This document shows, in pieces, positions 7,576 through 15,399 of a stretch of 23,999 nucleotides of DNA. Within the stretch, counting starts at the first letter, position 1; every line of letters begins with the position of its first letter. Where the stretch lies: the NCBI GenBank assembly GCA_964440345.1, contig CAYTSA010000059.1:1-23999 (forward strand), read 5' to 3'. This stretch comes from CAYTSA01 sp964440345. Its GTDB lineage: Bacteria; Desulfobacterota; Desulfovibrionia; Desulfovibrionales; Desulfovibrionaceae. A program made the translations under genes and the position numbers. The notes beneath the pieces were generated by a model. It was not told the DNA's origin. It ran no database searches and saw only the letters and a list, made by a program, of their open reading frames with translations.

Positions 7576-8787
7576 TCAAGGCCCGGTCACGCGCAGTGAA
7601 AGCCGGGGCGTCAACCGCACCAGACCGGTAAAATTGTTGCGGCTGTCAGCCACTATTTCAAAGGATTTGGCCCGGTCTGTCCACTGGTAGCATTCGTGTA
7701 GATGGTGCGCGTCCCTGTGCGCCGCTACGGTAATGGAATACTTTCCAGGGCCGATGTTCAGCGCCTCAAAGCAGAACTCGGCCCTCGCTTTTTGCCCCGA
7801 CGTCAGGTCCAGCCGTTGGCCGTAAAGGTAATTGTTCACGCCGAACATGTCCTGGCCAAAGCGGTCACGGATGAGCAAGCCCAAGGTCACTTCCTCCACA
7901 TCCTCTTCGGCCACAGCCTCCACCACCGCGGTGCAAGGCTGCCCTGTAATAAACACCTCGGCCTCGGCCCCGTCCTTGTCCAGAAGCTGCACATTCTCTA
8001 TCCGCACTTTGTAGGTGCCGTAACTGGCCGCGGCCTCGCCCTCGCAGAACCGAAGATTATGCCCTTTGGTGCGCTTGGCCAGCAGAAAGTTGTACACGTT
8101 GATTACGTCCTCGGGTTCGCCGTATTCTGCTACCTTGCCCTGGTCTAGCAGCATGACCTCGTCGCAAAGCACCTTGACCGCGTTCATGTCGTGGGAGACA
8201 AAAATAATGGAGCCGCCGCGCTCTTTGAAGTCCTTGATGCGGCGCATGCATTTTTGCTGAAAATAAGCGTCGCCGACAGACAAGGCCTCGTCCACCACAA
8301 AAGCCTGGGGGTCGGCGTGGATGGCCACAGCAAAGGCCAGCCGCATGACCATGCCCGAAGAGTAGGTCTTTATGGGCTCGCGCACAAAGGGACCAAGCTC
8401 GGCAAAATCCACAATAGAGTCCAGCCGCTTGTCTATGTCTTTGCGGCTTATGCCCAGCAGCGTCCCGTTTAGATAGACGTTGTCAAGTCCGGAGAATTCA
8501 GGGTTAAAGCCTGTGCCCAGCTCCAGCAGGCCGGTAATGCGGCCGTCGATGTGCGCCTGGCCGGCGTCGGGCAGCACCACGCCAGTAAGAATCTTGAGCA
8601 GAGTGGACTTGCCCGCGCCGTTGGCGCCTATAACGCCAAGAGTCCGGCCCTCGCCCACGGCAAAGCTCACGTCCTGCAGCGCGGTAAAATCCCTGTGCTT
8701 CTTGCGGCGGAAAATGATCTCCTGGAGTCTGTGCGCTGGCGAAACGTACAGCCGGAAGGTCTTGCAAATGTTCTCTGCCCGGATCAT
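7576..8787 (-). CDS. wzt: O-antigen/polysaccharide ABC exporter, ATP-binding subunit (Wzt type)
   Basis: 403 residues. Residues 1-245 are the ATPase: Walker A GANGAGKST (54-62), signature TYSSGMVMRLAF (141-152), Walker B AFVVDEALSVGD (162-173) and the switch His in FVSHDMNAV. Residues about 250-400 form a Wzt-like carbohydrate-recognition domain, as in exporters that read the modified end of the O-chain. In the cell it powers export of a lipid-linked polysaccharide across the inner membrane with the ABC-2 permease at 10099-10869. The ATG overlaps the stop of the upstream glycosyltransferase by 4 nt (ATGA). It is the last gene of the minus-strand cluster. Confidence 0.93.
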   Translation of the reverse strand: MIRAENICKTFRLYVSPAHRLQEIIFRRKKHRDFTALQDVSFAVGEGRTLGVIGANGAGKSTLLKILTGVVLPDAGQAHIDGRITGLLELGTGFNPEFSGLDNVYLNGTLLGISRKDIDKRLDSIVDFAELGPFVREPIKTYSSGMVMRLAFAVAIHADPQAFVVDEALSVGDAYFQQKCMRRIKDFKERGGSIIFVSHDMNAVKVLCDEVMLLDQGKVAEYGEPEDVINVYNFLLAKRTKGHNLRFCEGEAAASYGTYKVRIENVQLLDKDGAEAEVFITGQPCTAVVEAVAEEDVEEVTLGLLIRDRFGQDMFGVNNYLYGQRLDLTSGQKARAEFCFEALNIGPGKYSITVAAHRDAHHLHECYQWTDRAKSFEIVADSRNNFTGLVRLTPRLSLRVTGP

Positions 8788-9929
8788 CCTTGCGCCTCCA
8801 CAGCCTGGCGCATCACAGCCAGAGTTTGCTCCGCGGCGGCTTGCCAGGTGAAACCCGCAGCCCGGTCCAGCCCCTGACGGACCATGCGCTCCCTGGCCTG
8901 GGAATCATGCAGCGCCGTATCCACTGCTCGGGCCAGCCCCTCATGATCATGCGGGTCCGCCAGCAAGGCCGCGTTTCCAGCCACCTCCGGCAAACTGCCT
9001 GCATTGGAGCAAACCACCGGGCAACCGCAGGCCATGGCCTCCAGCACTGGCAGGCCGAAGCCTTCGTACACGCTGGGGTAGACCAGGGCCGCCGCGCCTG
9101 AGTACAGGGGCGGCAAATCCGCGTCCGCCACATAGCCTGTCTGGTGGAGCAAGCGGTCCACGCCCAGCTCCCTGGCCCGGGCCAGCCAGGGTTTGTCGCC
9201 CCATCCTTTCCAGCCGGTCAGGGCCAGCGGAACTTCGCTGCGCATAAACGGCAGGGCCTCTATGAGTGCATCAATGTTCTTGCGCGGCTCCAAGGCGCCC
9301 ACGAAAAGCAGGTATTCCTGCGGCAGATTGTGCTTCTTTCTCACCCGCTCCACTTCATCCGGCTCGGCGGGGCGGAACATGGGGTCCGGCGCCTCGGGCA
9401 CGGAGGTCACGATTTCCGGGTCCAGGCCCAGTTCCTCTATGGCTTCCGTGCGGATGTATTCGGTGGGCGTAATGATGCGCGCAGCCCAGCGCATGCGCCG
9501 GCGGAAGAACAGGTCCGCGAACATGACTCTTTCCTTGGGATGCATGCGGCGCAGCCGGATGAGTGAAAGATCGTGCAAGGTGAACACCTGGGGCAGATGC
9601 GGCGCCTTGGCCGGCGTAAAGGCCGTGCCGTGGTACACGTCGAAGTCCCTGGACTTTTGTGTTTTACGCACGGCCGCCTCCACCCGCAGCCACTGTAGAG
9701 CCTGGTAGGCGGCTGTTATGGGCGCGGGCATGGCCCAGGCTGCGTCGGTTAAGCGAATCCACCTGGCCGGGTCGGCCTGTTCCGGCATCTCGTTTTGTAC
9801 GCCGTAGCCATTGAAGTAGGCTGTCTCCACACCGCTCAATTGGTTCATGGAGCCGTACAGGCTGCGTACATAGCGGGACACTCCTGTGAGCAATCCCCGT
9901 AGAGGGAGTCCGTCCAGCAATATCTTCAC
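8784..9929 (-). CDS. GT4 family glycosyltransferase
   Basis: 381 residues, typical of GT-B fold GT4 enzymes. The N-terminal half has TGVSRYVRSLYGSM near residue 15 and QVFTLHDLSLI. The C-terminal half has LFVGALEPRKNID and the nucleotide-sugar motif YPSVYEGFGLPVLEAMACG, with the conserved Glu pair of the EX7E type. I chose the GTG at 9929 (protein VKILLDGLPL) because it matches the N-terminus of the paralogue at 10895-12034. A longer frame starting at 10106 runs through the preceding small gene. It overlaps that small gene and the ABC ATPase gene by 4 nt each. It probably adds a sugar, possibly a mannose-derived deoxysugar, to the O-polysaccharide. Donor and linkage are not readable. Confidence 0.9.
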   Translation of the reverse strand: MKILLDGLPLRGLLTGVSRYVRSLYGSMNQLSGVETAYFNGYGVQNEMPEQADPARWIRLTDAAWAMPAPITAAYQALQWLRVEAAVRKTQKSRDFDVYHGTAFTPAKAPHLPQVFTLHDLSLIRLRRMHPKERVMFADLFFRRRMRWAARIITPTEYIRTEAIEELGLDPEIVTSVPEAPDPMFRPAEPDEVERVRKKHNLPQEYLLFVGALEPRKNIDALIEALPFMRSEVPLALTGWKGWGDKPWLARARELGVDRLLHQTGYVADADLPPLYSGAAALVYPSVYEGFGLPVLEAMACGCPVVCSNAGSLPEVAGNAALLADPHDHEGLARAVDTALHDSQARERMVRQGLDRAAGFTWQAAAEQTLAVMRQAVEAQG

Positions 9930-10102
9930 GAGCCGAACGCCCCCGGGAGTTTTGGAAACACGTAAAAGATCACGGACAAGTACACATAACTGTACAAAAA
10001 CATGACATACACTTTGACATGATGTTGCATACGCAGCATGGTCACTACGGCCACGCCCGCCATGACCAGCGTCCAGAGCACGAGAAAAGCCAGCTGGATC
10101 AT
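9926..10102 (-). CDS. 58-residue two-helix membrane protein in the export operon
   Basis: This gene fills the space between the ABC-2 permease and the glycosyltransferase and is linked to both by 4-nt overlaps (ATGA at its start, GTGA at its end). The product starts MIQLAFLVLWTLVMAGVAVV, then a short basic/His turn (MLRMQHHVKV), then a second hydrophobic segment YVMFLYSYVYLSVIFYVF, and ends FPKLPGAFGS. Two transmembrane helices are therefore likely. I do not recognise a family. Its place inside the wzm/wzt operon and tight coupling argue that it is real and possibly an accessory subunit of the exporter. It is short enough to be missed by routine gene callers. Confidence 0.72.
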   Translation of the reverse strand: MIQLAFLVLWTLVMAGVAVVTMLRMQHHVKVYVMFLYSYVYLSVIFYVFPKLPGAFGS

Positions 10103-10869
10103 ACAAAATCCCTCACGTCTTTTTCCAGTAGCCGGAACAAGGCGTAACTGCCGATGAGAATGCCGTGGGCAATAGCCGTGAGAATGAGCACAGAACTGAT
10201 TGCCGGATAGTCGTTGAACACGAACAATCGGTGGTACGATTCAATGATGATAAAGGCCGGGTTATAGACCAGAATGTCCATCACCCGTTGCGGTAGAATG
10301 GAGCTGACATAGACGATGGGTGTGAACCAAAACCACAACTGCAGGATGATGCCCACCACTTCCTTAAGGTCGCGGATAAAGACCGTGAGCGTGGCTGAAA
10401 GCAGCCCCAGGCCAAAGGCGAGCACTTGCTGCAAATAAAACACAAAAGGAAAGAGAAGTAGCCGAATGTCGACTTGATAGTCTGTAACAAGTAGAAAGAT
10501 AAGGAAAAAAAGACCAGTGATGCAAAAGGTGACGATCTCGGAGAGGTTGATGAACAGCAGCAGCGAAGGCAAGGACATGCGCACCTTGGTGATCAGGTGC
10601 TTTTTCTCCAAGAATATGGAGGCGCTGCGGGAAATGGTTGCAGAAAACGCAGTCCAAGGAATGAGCCCCACCGAGACGTAAATGGCGTAAGAATATACGT
10701 CTGAGGAGCCTGGCAGCCGGCCGCCCATGATCTTGCCAAAGATGATGATGTAGATAAACAGATTGACCAGCGGCCAGATGAAGGCCCAGGCCGCGCCCAG
10801 CATGGAGCCGGCGTAGCGCTCGATGAAATCTCGTTTTGTCAGTTCTAGAATGAAGCTGGCGGAGAGCAT
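10099..10869 (-). CDS. wzm: O-antigen/polysaccharide ABC exporter, permease (Wzm type, ABC-2)
   Basis: 256 residues, standard for ABC-2 polysaccharide permeases. An amphipathic N-terminus (FILELTKRDFIERYAGSMLG) carries the family pattern for the interfacial helix. About six transmembrane helices follow, including FIWPLVNLFIYIIIFG and the loop FTPIVYVSSILPQRVMDILVYNPA, typical of Wzm/KpsM/TagG. It forms the membrane channel with the ATPase at 7576-8787. GGAG lies about 12 nt before the ATG. Its stop overlaps the start of the 58-residue ORF. Confidence 0.93.
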   Translation of the reverse strand: MLSASFILELTKRDFIERYAGSMLGAAWAFIWPLVNLFIYIIIFGKIMGGRLPGSSDVYSYAIYVSVGLIPWTAFSATISRSASIFLEKKHLITKVRMSLPSLLLFINLSEIVTFCITGLFFLIFLLVTDYQVDIRLLLFPFVFYLQQVLAFGLGLLSATLTVFIRDLKEVVGIILQLWFWFTPIVYVSSILPQRVMDILVYNPAFIIIESYHRLFVFNDYPAISSVLILTAIAHGILIGSYALFRLLEKDVRDFV

Positions 10870-10894
10870 GGCTTTGTCGTGCTCCAGTAGTCAG

Positions 10895-12034
10895 TCACGC
10901 GTTTGCCGCGCTGCGAAAAATGTCCAGGGTTCTGCGCGCCGCCATGTCCCAGGTGAACTCTGCCGCGCGGGCCGCGCCGGCGCCGCGCAGCCGGCCTCGC
11001 AGTGTACTGTCATCCAACACAGTGTCAATACAGCCGGCCAGCTCATCGGGGGATGACGGGTCCACCAGCATGGCGGCGTCGCCCGCCACCTCCGGCAAAC
11101 TGCCGGCCCGGGCGCAAATCACCGGGGCGCCGCAGGCCATGGCCTCCAGCACTGGCAGGCCGAATCCTTCGTACAAGCTGGGATACGCCAGCGCTTGCGC
11201 GCCCGCGTACAGTCGGGCCAGGGTTTCATTGTCCACATAACCAGTCACCCGCAGCCGGTTCTCCACGCCCAGCTTCCGGGCCAGCTTCCGCCAGGGCTTT
11301 TCACCCCAGCCTTCCCACCCGGCCAGCACCACCGGTACATCGGTGCGGGTCAGAGGCAGAGCGCGCATGAGCAGGTCGATGTTCTTGCGCGGCTCCAGGG
11401 TGCCCACAAAAAGTATATACTCAGACGGCAGTTGCAGCCGTTCAAGCGTCTCTGCTATCTGTTGTTCCGTTCTGGGGCCAAAGAGGGGGTCGGGCGCCTC
11501 GGGCACGGCAACCACCCGCTCCGGCTCTAGTCCCAGCTGCTGCACCGCCTCCTGGCGTACGAACTCCGACGGCGTGATCACCATGCGGGCGTAGCGCAGC
11601 CGGCGGGGAAACATCGTCTTGAAAAACCAGACCCTCTCCTTGGGGTGGGTGTGAGCCCAGGTTATCAAAGAAAGGTCGTGCAGAGTAAACACCTGGGGAA
11701 CTGTTTTTGCCGCAGCTGGCGTAAAGCCTGTCTCATGGTGCAGGTCCGGCCGTTCTCGGGCCAGCAGCCGGCGCAGCTTGGCCTCGTAGAGCAGCCAGTG
11801 GCCGCACCGCAGGCCAAACACCGCCGGGTCCGGCAGGGACCAAATACGCGCCGTGCGGCGCATCCAGGGGCCGGGCTCGGCCTCCTGCGGCGGGGCGGCC
11901 AGAACCTTGCCCTCCAGCACATAGCCGCAGCGCACGTCCGGCAGAGCGGCCATGGCGCCATACAGACTGCGCAGATAGCGGGAAACACCAGTGGTGATGC
12001 CGGCCATGGGCAATGCATTGACGAGAATATACAC
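10895..12034 (-). CDS. GT4 family glycosyltransferase (paralogue of 8784-9929)
   Basis: 379 residues. It shares long blocks with the other glycosyltransferase of the cluster: TGVSRYLRSLYGAM, QVFTLHDLSLI, HPKERV, PEAPDPLFG, LFVGTLEPRKNID, and YPSLYEGFGLPVLEAMACG. The two are clear tandem duplicates separated by the permease and small-ORF genes. The start is a GTG at 12034, 7 nt after the gmd stop, without a strong ribosome binding site. It probably adds a residue to the same glycan, perhaps using GDP-D-rhamnose or a related product of Gmd. That link is from context. Confidence 0.9.
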   Translation of the reverse strand: MYILVNALPMAGITTGVSRYLRSLYGAMAALPDVRCGYVLEGKVLAAPPQEAEPGPWMRRTARIWSLPDPAVFGLRCGHWLLYEAKLRRLLARERPDLHHETGFTPAAAKTVPQVFTLHDLSLITWAHTHPKERVWFFKTMFPRRLRYARMVITPSEFVRQEAVQQLGLEPERVVAVPEAPDPLFGPRTEQQIAETLERLQLPSEYILFVGTLEPRKNIDLLMRALPLTRTDVPVVLAGWEGWGEKPWRKLARKLGVENRLRVTGYVDNETLARLYAGAQALAYPSLYEGFGLPVLEAMACGAPVICARAGSLPEVAGDAAMLVDPSSPDELAGCIDTVLDDSTLRGRLRGAGAARAAEFTWDMAARRTLDIFRSAANA

Positions 12035-12040
12035 GGGTAG

Positions 12041-13024
12041 CTACATGCAGTCCGGCGCGTCCAGCGCCTTCATTTCCGCTTCCACCATCTTTGCGGCCAC
12101 GTCGCGCATCTTGTACCTGGCCTTCCAGCCCATTTCCCGCTCAGCCCTTGCAGGGTCGGCCCGGCCCGCCATGATGTCCGTGGGCCGGAAAAAGCTCGGG
12201 TTAGATTGCACGTATTGTTCCCAGTCCAGGTTCAGCTTGCCGAACACGGCGGCCACAAAATCACGCAGGCTGCAAGTTTGGCCTGTGGCGATGACGTAGT
12301 CTCTGGGTTCGTCCTGCTGCAGCATGCGCCACATGGCCTCCACGTATTCCGGCGCCCAGCCCCAGTCGCGCTGCACGTCTATATTTCCTAGTTCCAGCAG
12401 GTCTTGCTCGCCGCGGGCTATGCGGCAGGCGCCGCGGACTATCTTGCGGGTGACGAAACGCTCCGGCCGCAGGGGCGATTCATGGTTGAAGAGCAGCCCG
12501 GAACAAGCGAACAAACCGTATGCTTCGCGATAGTTGGCCACTTGCCAGAAAGCGGCGGCTTTGGCCACAGCGTAGGGAGACCGCGGCCGAAATGGCGTCT
12601 CTTCTTTGGCCGGTTCGCCTTGGGTGTTGCCGAAACATTCGCTGGAGCTGGCGTTGTATAGCTTGACCGGCCGCTCCAGAAACCGCACCGCCTCCAAGAG
12701 ATTGAGGGCGCCTATTGAAATGGATTCGTAGGTTTCCACAGGCTGCTCAAAGGACAGTCCCACCGACGATTGTCCGGCCAGATTATAAATCTCGTCCGGC
12801 CTGGCCAGTGTCAAGGTTTGGATGACAGACCGGAAATCTCCCAAGGCCACAGAAAAGACCTCTACTCTGTCGCGCAGCCCCAGCCGGCGCAGATTGGAGA
12901 AGGAGGACATGTTGGCGTCCCGGGAACCGCCGGCAACGGCGTAGCCCTTGTCCAGCAGCAGCTGTGTCAGATACGCGCCGTCCTGTCCTGAAATACCTAG
13001 TATCAAAGCTTTTTTCTGCGTCAT
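12041..13024 (-). CDS. gmd: GDP-mannose 4,6-dehydratase
   Basis: 327 residues, an extended short-chain dehydrogenase. The NADP-binding GISGQDGAYL (10-19) is typical of GMD, as are YNLAGQSSVGLSFEQP (80-95), the catalytic SSSE (126-129), YAVAK (151-155, Tyr and Lys), and LFNHESPLRPERFVTRKI. It converts GDP-mannose to GDP-4-keto-6-deoxymannose, the precursor of GDP-rhamnose, fucose and perosamine. No reductase or aminotransferase is in this window, so the final sugar is open. It lies 19 nt after selD and 6 nt before the first glycosyltransferase, on the same strand. Confidence 0.94.
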   Translation of the reverse strand: MTQKKALILGISGQDGAYLTQLLLDKGYAVAGGSRDANMSSFSNLRRLGLRDRVEVFSVALGDFRSVIQTLTLARPDEIYNLAGQSSVGLSFEQPVETYESISIGALNLLEAVRFLERPVKLYNASSSECFGNTQGEPAKEETPFRPRSPYAVAKAAAFWQVANYREAYGLFACSGLLFNHESPLRPERFVTRKIVRGACRIARGEQDLLELGNIDVQRDWGWAPEYVEAMWRMLQQDEPRDYVIATGQTCSLRDFVAAVFGKLNLDWEQYVQSNPSFFRPTDIMAGRADPARAEREMGWKARYKMRDVAAKMVEAEMKALDAPDCM

Positions 13025-13043
13025 ATGCCCATCGTATGATCAA

Positions 13044-14099
13044 TCATCTGTTGACTATCCGTAGCCTGCCGTGCTCGCCCTCTCCTACAGCGGCCGCCTG
13101 GCCAACGGCAACGGCCATGTCGCCGCCGTCCTCCAGCATGCGCGCGGCTTCTGCCAACTTGGCCTCTGGAACCGCCATGAGGAGCCCGCCAGAAGTCTGG
13201 GCGTCGAACAGCATATCCAGCCGCACCAGGTCCAACTGCTCGTCCGTTTGCACCCAGGACTGGCAAAACCCCTTGTTGGCGTAGCTTCCCTCGGGCATCA
13301 AGCCCATGGAGGCCAGTTCCATGGCCTTGGGGATGACCGGGGCGGTTTGCGCCCACAAGTCTATCACCACGCCAGACGCCCGGGCCATCTCCAGCGCGTG
13401 GCCGCCCAAGCCGAATCCGGTCACGTCCGTTACGCCCTTCAGTTCCAGCGCGCGCACCACGGCGCCGGCGCCGGCGTTCAGCCGGGCCGCCCAGCGGTAC
13501 AACTCGTCTTCCATTTCCTTGGCCCCTTCCCAGCCGGCTTTTATCGCCGTGGCCAGCACGCCGGTTCCCACCGGCTTGGTCAGCAACAACACGTCGCCGG
13601 GCTGCACGCCGCCGTTGGTTGCAAAGCGGTCAGGGTCAACCAAGCCGGTCACGGCCAAGCCGTACTTTATTTCGTCGTCCTGCACGCTGTGGCCGCCGGC
13701 CATTGCCGCGCCGGATTCGAACACCTTGTCCAGACCTCCCTCCAGAATGGCCCGCAGCACAGCCTTGGGCTCGCTCTTGATGGGAAAACAGACAATATTC
13801 ATTGCCGTCCATGGCTCTGCGCCCATTGCGTATACGTCGGACAGAGCGTTGGCTGCTGCTATTTGCCCGAACCGGTACGGATCGTTGACAACAGGCGTAA
13901 AGAAGTCAACCGTCTGGACCAGCGCCTTGCCTCCCGGAACGGTTACTACCGCCGCGTCTTCATTGTCCTGCGTAGAAGTGAGCAACCGCGGGTCGCCGCC
14001 GGCTATGAGCCCTTGCAAAACTTCCTCCAGGTCCCCTGGAGATATTTTCGCCGCTCAGCCCGAGGCCTTGACCTTGCTCATGAGGTTGAAGTCAGCCAC
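13044..14099 (-). CDS. selD: Selenide, water dikinase SelD, selenocysteine-containing
   Basis: The N-terminus is only complete if the TGA at 14055-14057 is read as selenocysteine. The protein then begins ADFNLMSKVKASG-Sec-AAKISPGDLEEVL and runs on as LIAGGDPRLLTSTQDNEDAA. Sec occupies the position of the catalytic Cys17 of E. coli SelD, and the essential Lys lies 3 residues later. Further motifs are TVDFFTPVVNDPYRFGQIAAANALSDVYAMG and AGGHSVQDDE. The enzyme makes selenophosphate from selenide and ATP for Sec-tRNA synthesis. The GTG at 14099 is preferred because GGAG is 7 nt upstream. The ATG at 14105 has the same GGAG only 1 nt away. About 351 residues. An ordinary gene caller would start it after the TGA at 14018 and lose the active site. 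Confidence 0.95.
14025..14041 (-). promoter_or_regulatory. SECIS-like hairpin of selD
   Basis: Immediately downstream of the Sec codon, the coding strand forms CTCCAGG-GGA-CCTGGAG, a perfect 7-bp stem with a G-containing loop. It starts 14 nt after the TGA, so the loop is about 21-23 nt away. Bacterial SECIS elements bind SelB and lie about this far from the UGA with a G at the loop start. The base pairs and spacing are seen directly. SelB binding is inferred. Confidence 0.75.
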
Positions 14100-14196
14100 G
14101 CTCATGCTCCGTGTAGTATGTGCGATTCTGTATCATTGGCAGTTCATTACTGGACTATGGCGCTCGGCGCAAGGGCGGCCCCGACGACACAAACAA

Positions 14197-14226
14197 CCGG
14201 CCGCCCGGAATATTCCGGGCGGCCGG
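14197..14226 (-). terminator. Intrinsic terminator of the flagellin gene
   Basis: A perfect 30-nt palindrome (15 + 15) of G/C-rich arms with an AATATT centre lies 30 nt after the flagellin stop. On the minus strand it is followed by TTGTTTGTG, a T-rich tail. It separates flagellin from selD, so selD must have its own promoter in 14106-14196, where I see no strong consensus. Confidence 0.88.
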
Positions 14227-14256
14227 GAGAATGGGTTGCGTTATCCCGATATGCGG

Positions 14257-15147
14257 CTAACTAAGCAGGTTCAACGCCAACCGGGGCAGAGAGTTGGCCT
14301 GGGAGAGCATGGCCACGGCGGACTGGGAGAGAATCTGCTGGCGCACGAACTCCGTCATTTCCTGCGAAACGTCCACGTCAGAAATGCGAGATTCGGCGGA
14401 TTGCACGTTTTCCGCCTGTATCTGCAGGTTAGTGATGGTGTTGTCCAGCCTGTTTTGCAACGCCCCCAAATTGGCCCGGATATTGTCCTTGGAAACAATG
14501 GCGTCTTGTAGGCCAGACAGGGCTTCTTGCGCCGCCTGCTGGGTGGAGATGGAGAAGCCGGCGCTGTCTGTGGCCGCCTGGTTCCCCACGCCAAGAGCAG
14601 ACGCCGTGGAGTTGTTGATCTTAATGTAGTAGTAGTCCTCAGCAGAGTCGTTGGCTGTGCCGAAGTGGATTTTCAGCTGGCCTTGGGACACGAGGCCAGA
14701 GCCGTCGTGAGTGGTTGATGACAGATTGCCATTAAGCAGATACACGCCGTTGAAATCTGTAGCGCTGGCGATACGGGTGATTTCCGAAGCCATGGCCTGG
14801 TATTCTGAGTCGATGATCAGCCGCTGGTCAGAGTTGTAGGTGCCGGTGGCGGCCTGTTCGGCCAGTTCTTTCATGCGGATGAGCTTTTCGTCGATGACTT
14901 GCAAGGCCCCGTCCGCAGTCTGGATGAGCGAGATGGCGTCATTGGCGTTGCGCACGCCCTGGTTCAGGGCTGCGATGTCGGCCCGCATAAGTTCGCGGAT
15001 TGCCAGGCCGGCAGCGTCGTCGGCCGCCGTGCCGATCCTCAGGCCTGAAGAGAGCCTGCGCACTGACGTGCTCAGGTCGCTGAACGATGAACGCAAGTTG
15101 TTGGCTGCGTTCATGGCCATCAAGTTATTATTGATGACTAGAGACAT
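14257..15147 (-). CDS. fliC: Flagellin
   Basis: 296 residues. The N-terminal D0/D1 helices are classical: MSLVINNNLMAMNAANNLRS, then RLSSGLRIGTAADDAAGLAI. The C-terminal D0 has RISDVDVSQEMTEFVRQQIL and ends SLPRLALNLLS. The middle domain is short (about 90 residues), so the filament surface is small. It polymerises into the flagellar filament after type III export. The ATG at 15145-15147 is preceded by a full AAGGAGG at 9 nt, expected for a highly expressed gene. A longer upstream frame has no homology and is rejected. Confidence 0.97.
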   Translation of the reverse strand: MSLVINNNLMAMNAANNLRSSFSDLSTSVRRLSSGLRIGTAADDAAGLAIRELMRADIAALNQGVRNANDAISLIQTADGALQVIDEKLIRMKELAEQAATGTYNSDQRLIIDSEYQAMASEITRIASATDFNGVYLLNGNLSSTTHDGSGLVSQGQLKIHFGTANDSAEDYYYIKINNSTASALGVGNQAATDSAGFSISTQQAAQEALSGLQDAIVSKDNIRANLGALQNRLDNTITNLQIQAENVQSAESRISDVDVSQEMTEFVRQQILSQSAVAMLSQANSLPRLALNLLS

Positions 15148-15279
15148 AGCTGATTTCCTCCTTGAAAACAGTAAATTGCATCCTTGCAATGCCGCGGGGG
15201 GCCATCCGCCGGCGAGTGGTGTCGGTCCCTCTCTCAACCTCCTTGCTCACGCCCCTTGGTTTTGTGCTGTTCATCTCAC

Positions 15280-15306
15280 TTATCGACTCTCCAGAGGCTG
15301 TTCTTA
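15280..15306 (-). promoter_or_regulatory. Candidate sigma-28 (FliA) promoter of flagellin
   Basis: On the minus strand, TAAGAACA, 11 nt, then GTCGATAA resembles the FliA consensus (TAAAGTTT-N11-GCCGATAA). The -10 box matches at 7 of 8 positions. It would start transcription near 15273, giving a leader of about 125 nt before the ATG. No convincing sigma-54 element was found closer to the gene. Confidence 0.55.
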
Positions 15307-15399
15307 AGAGTCCATGCAGGAAACAATGGAAAAGTGCAGCGATATGTGGAATAGATGAAGGGCAACGCCTAAGAGGCCCCTTGCAGGAGCAAGTGAACA

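Noticed and set aside
9930..10106. N-terminal extension of the glycosyltransferase
   Set aside because: These bases code in another frame for the 58-residue membrane protein. The GTG at 9929 matches the paralogue.
13071..14511. Two ~400-codon open frames on the plus strand
   Set aside because: They run antisense through selD and on through the flagellin terminator region or the flagellin 3' end, where the conserved proteins are on the other strand.
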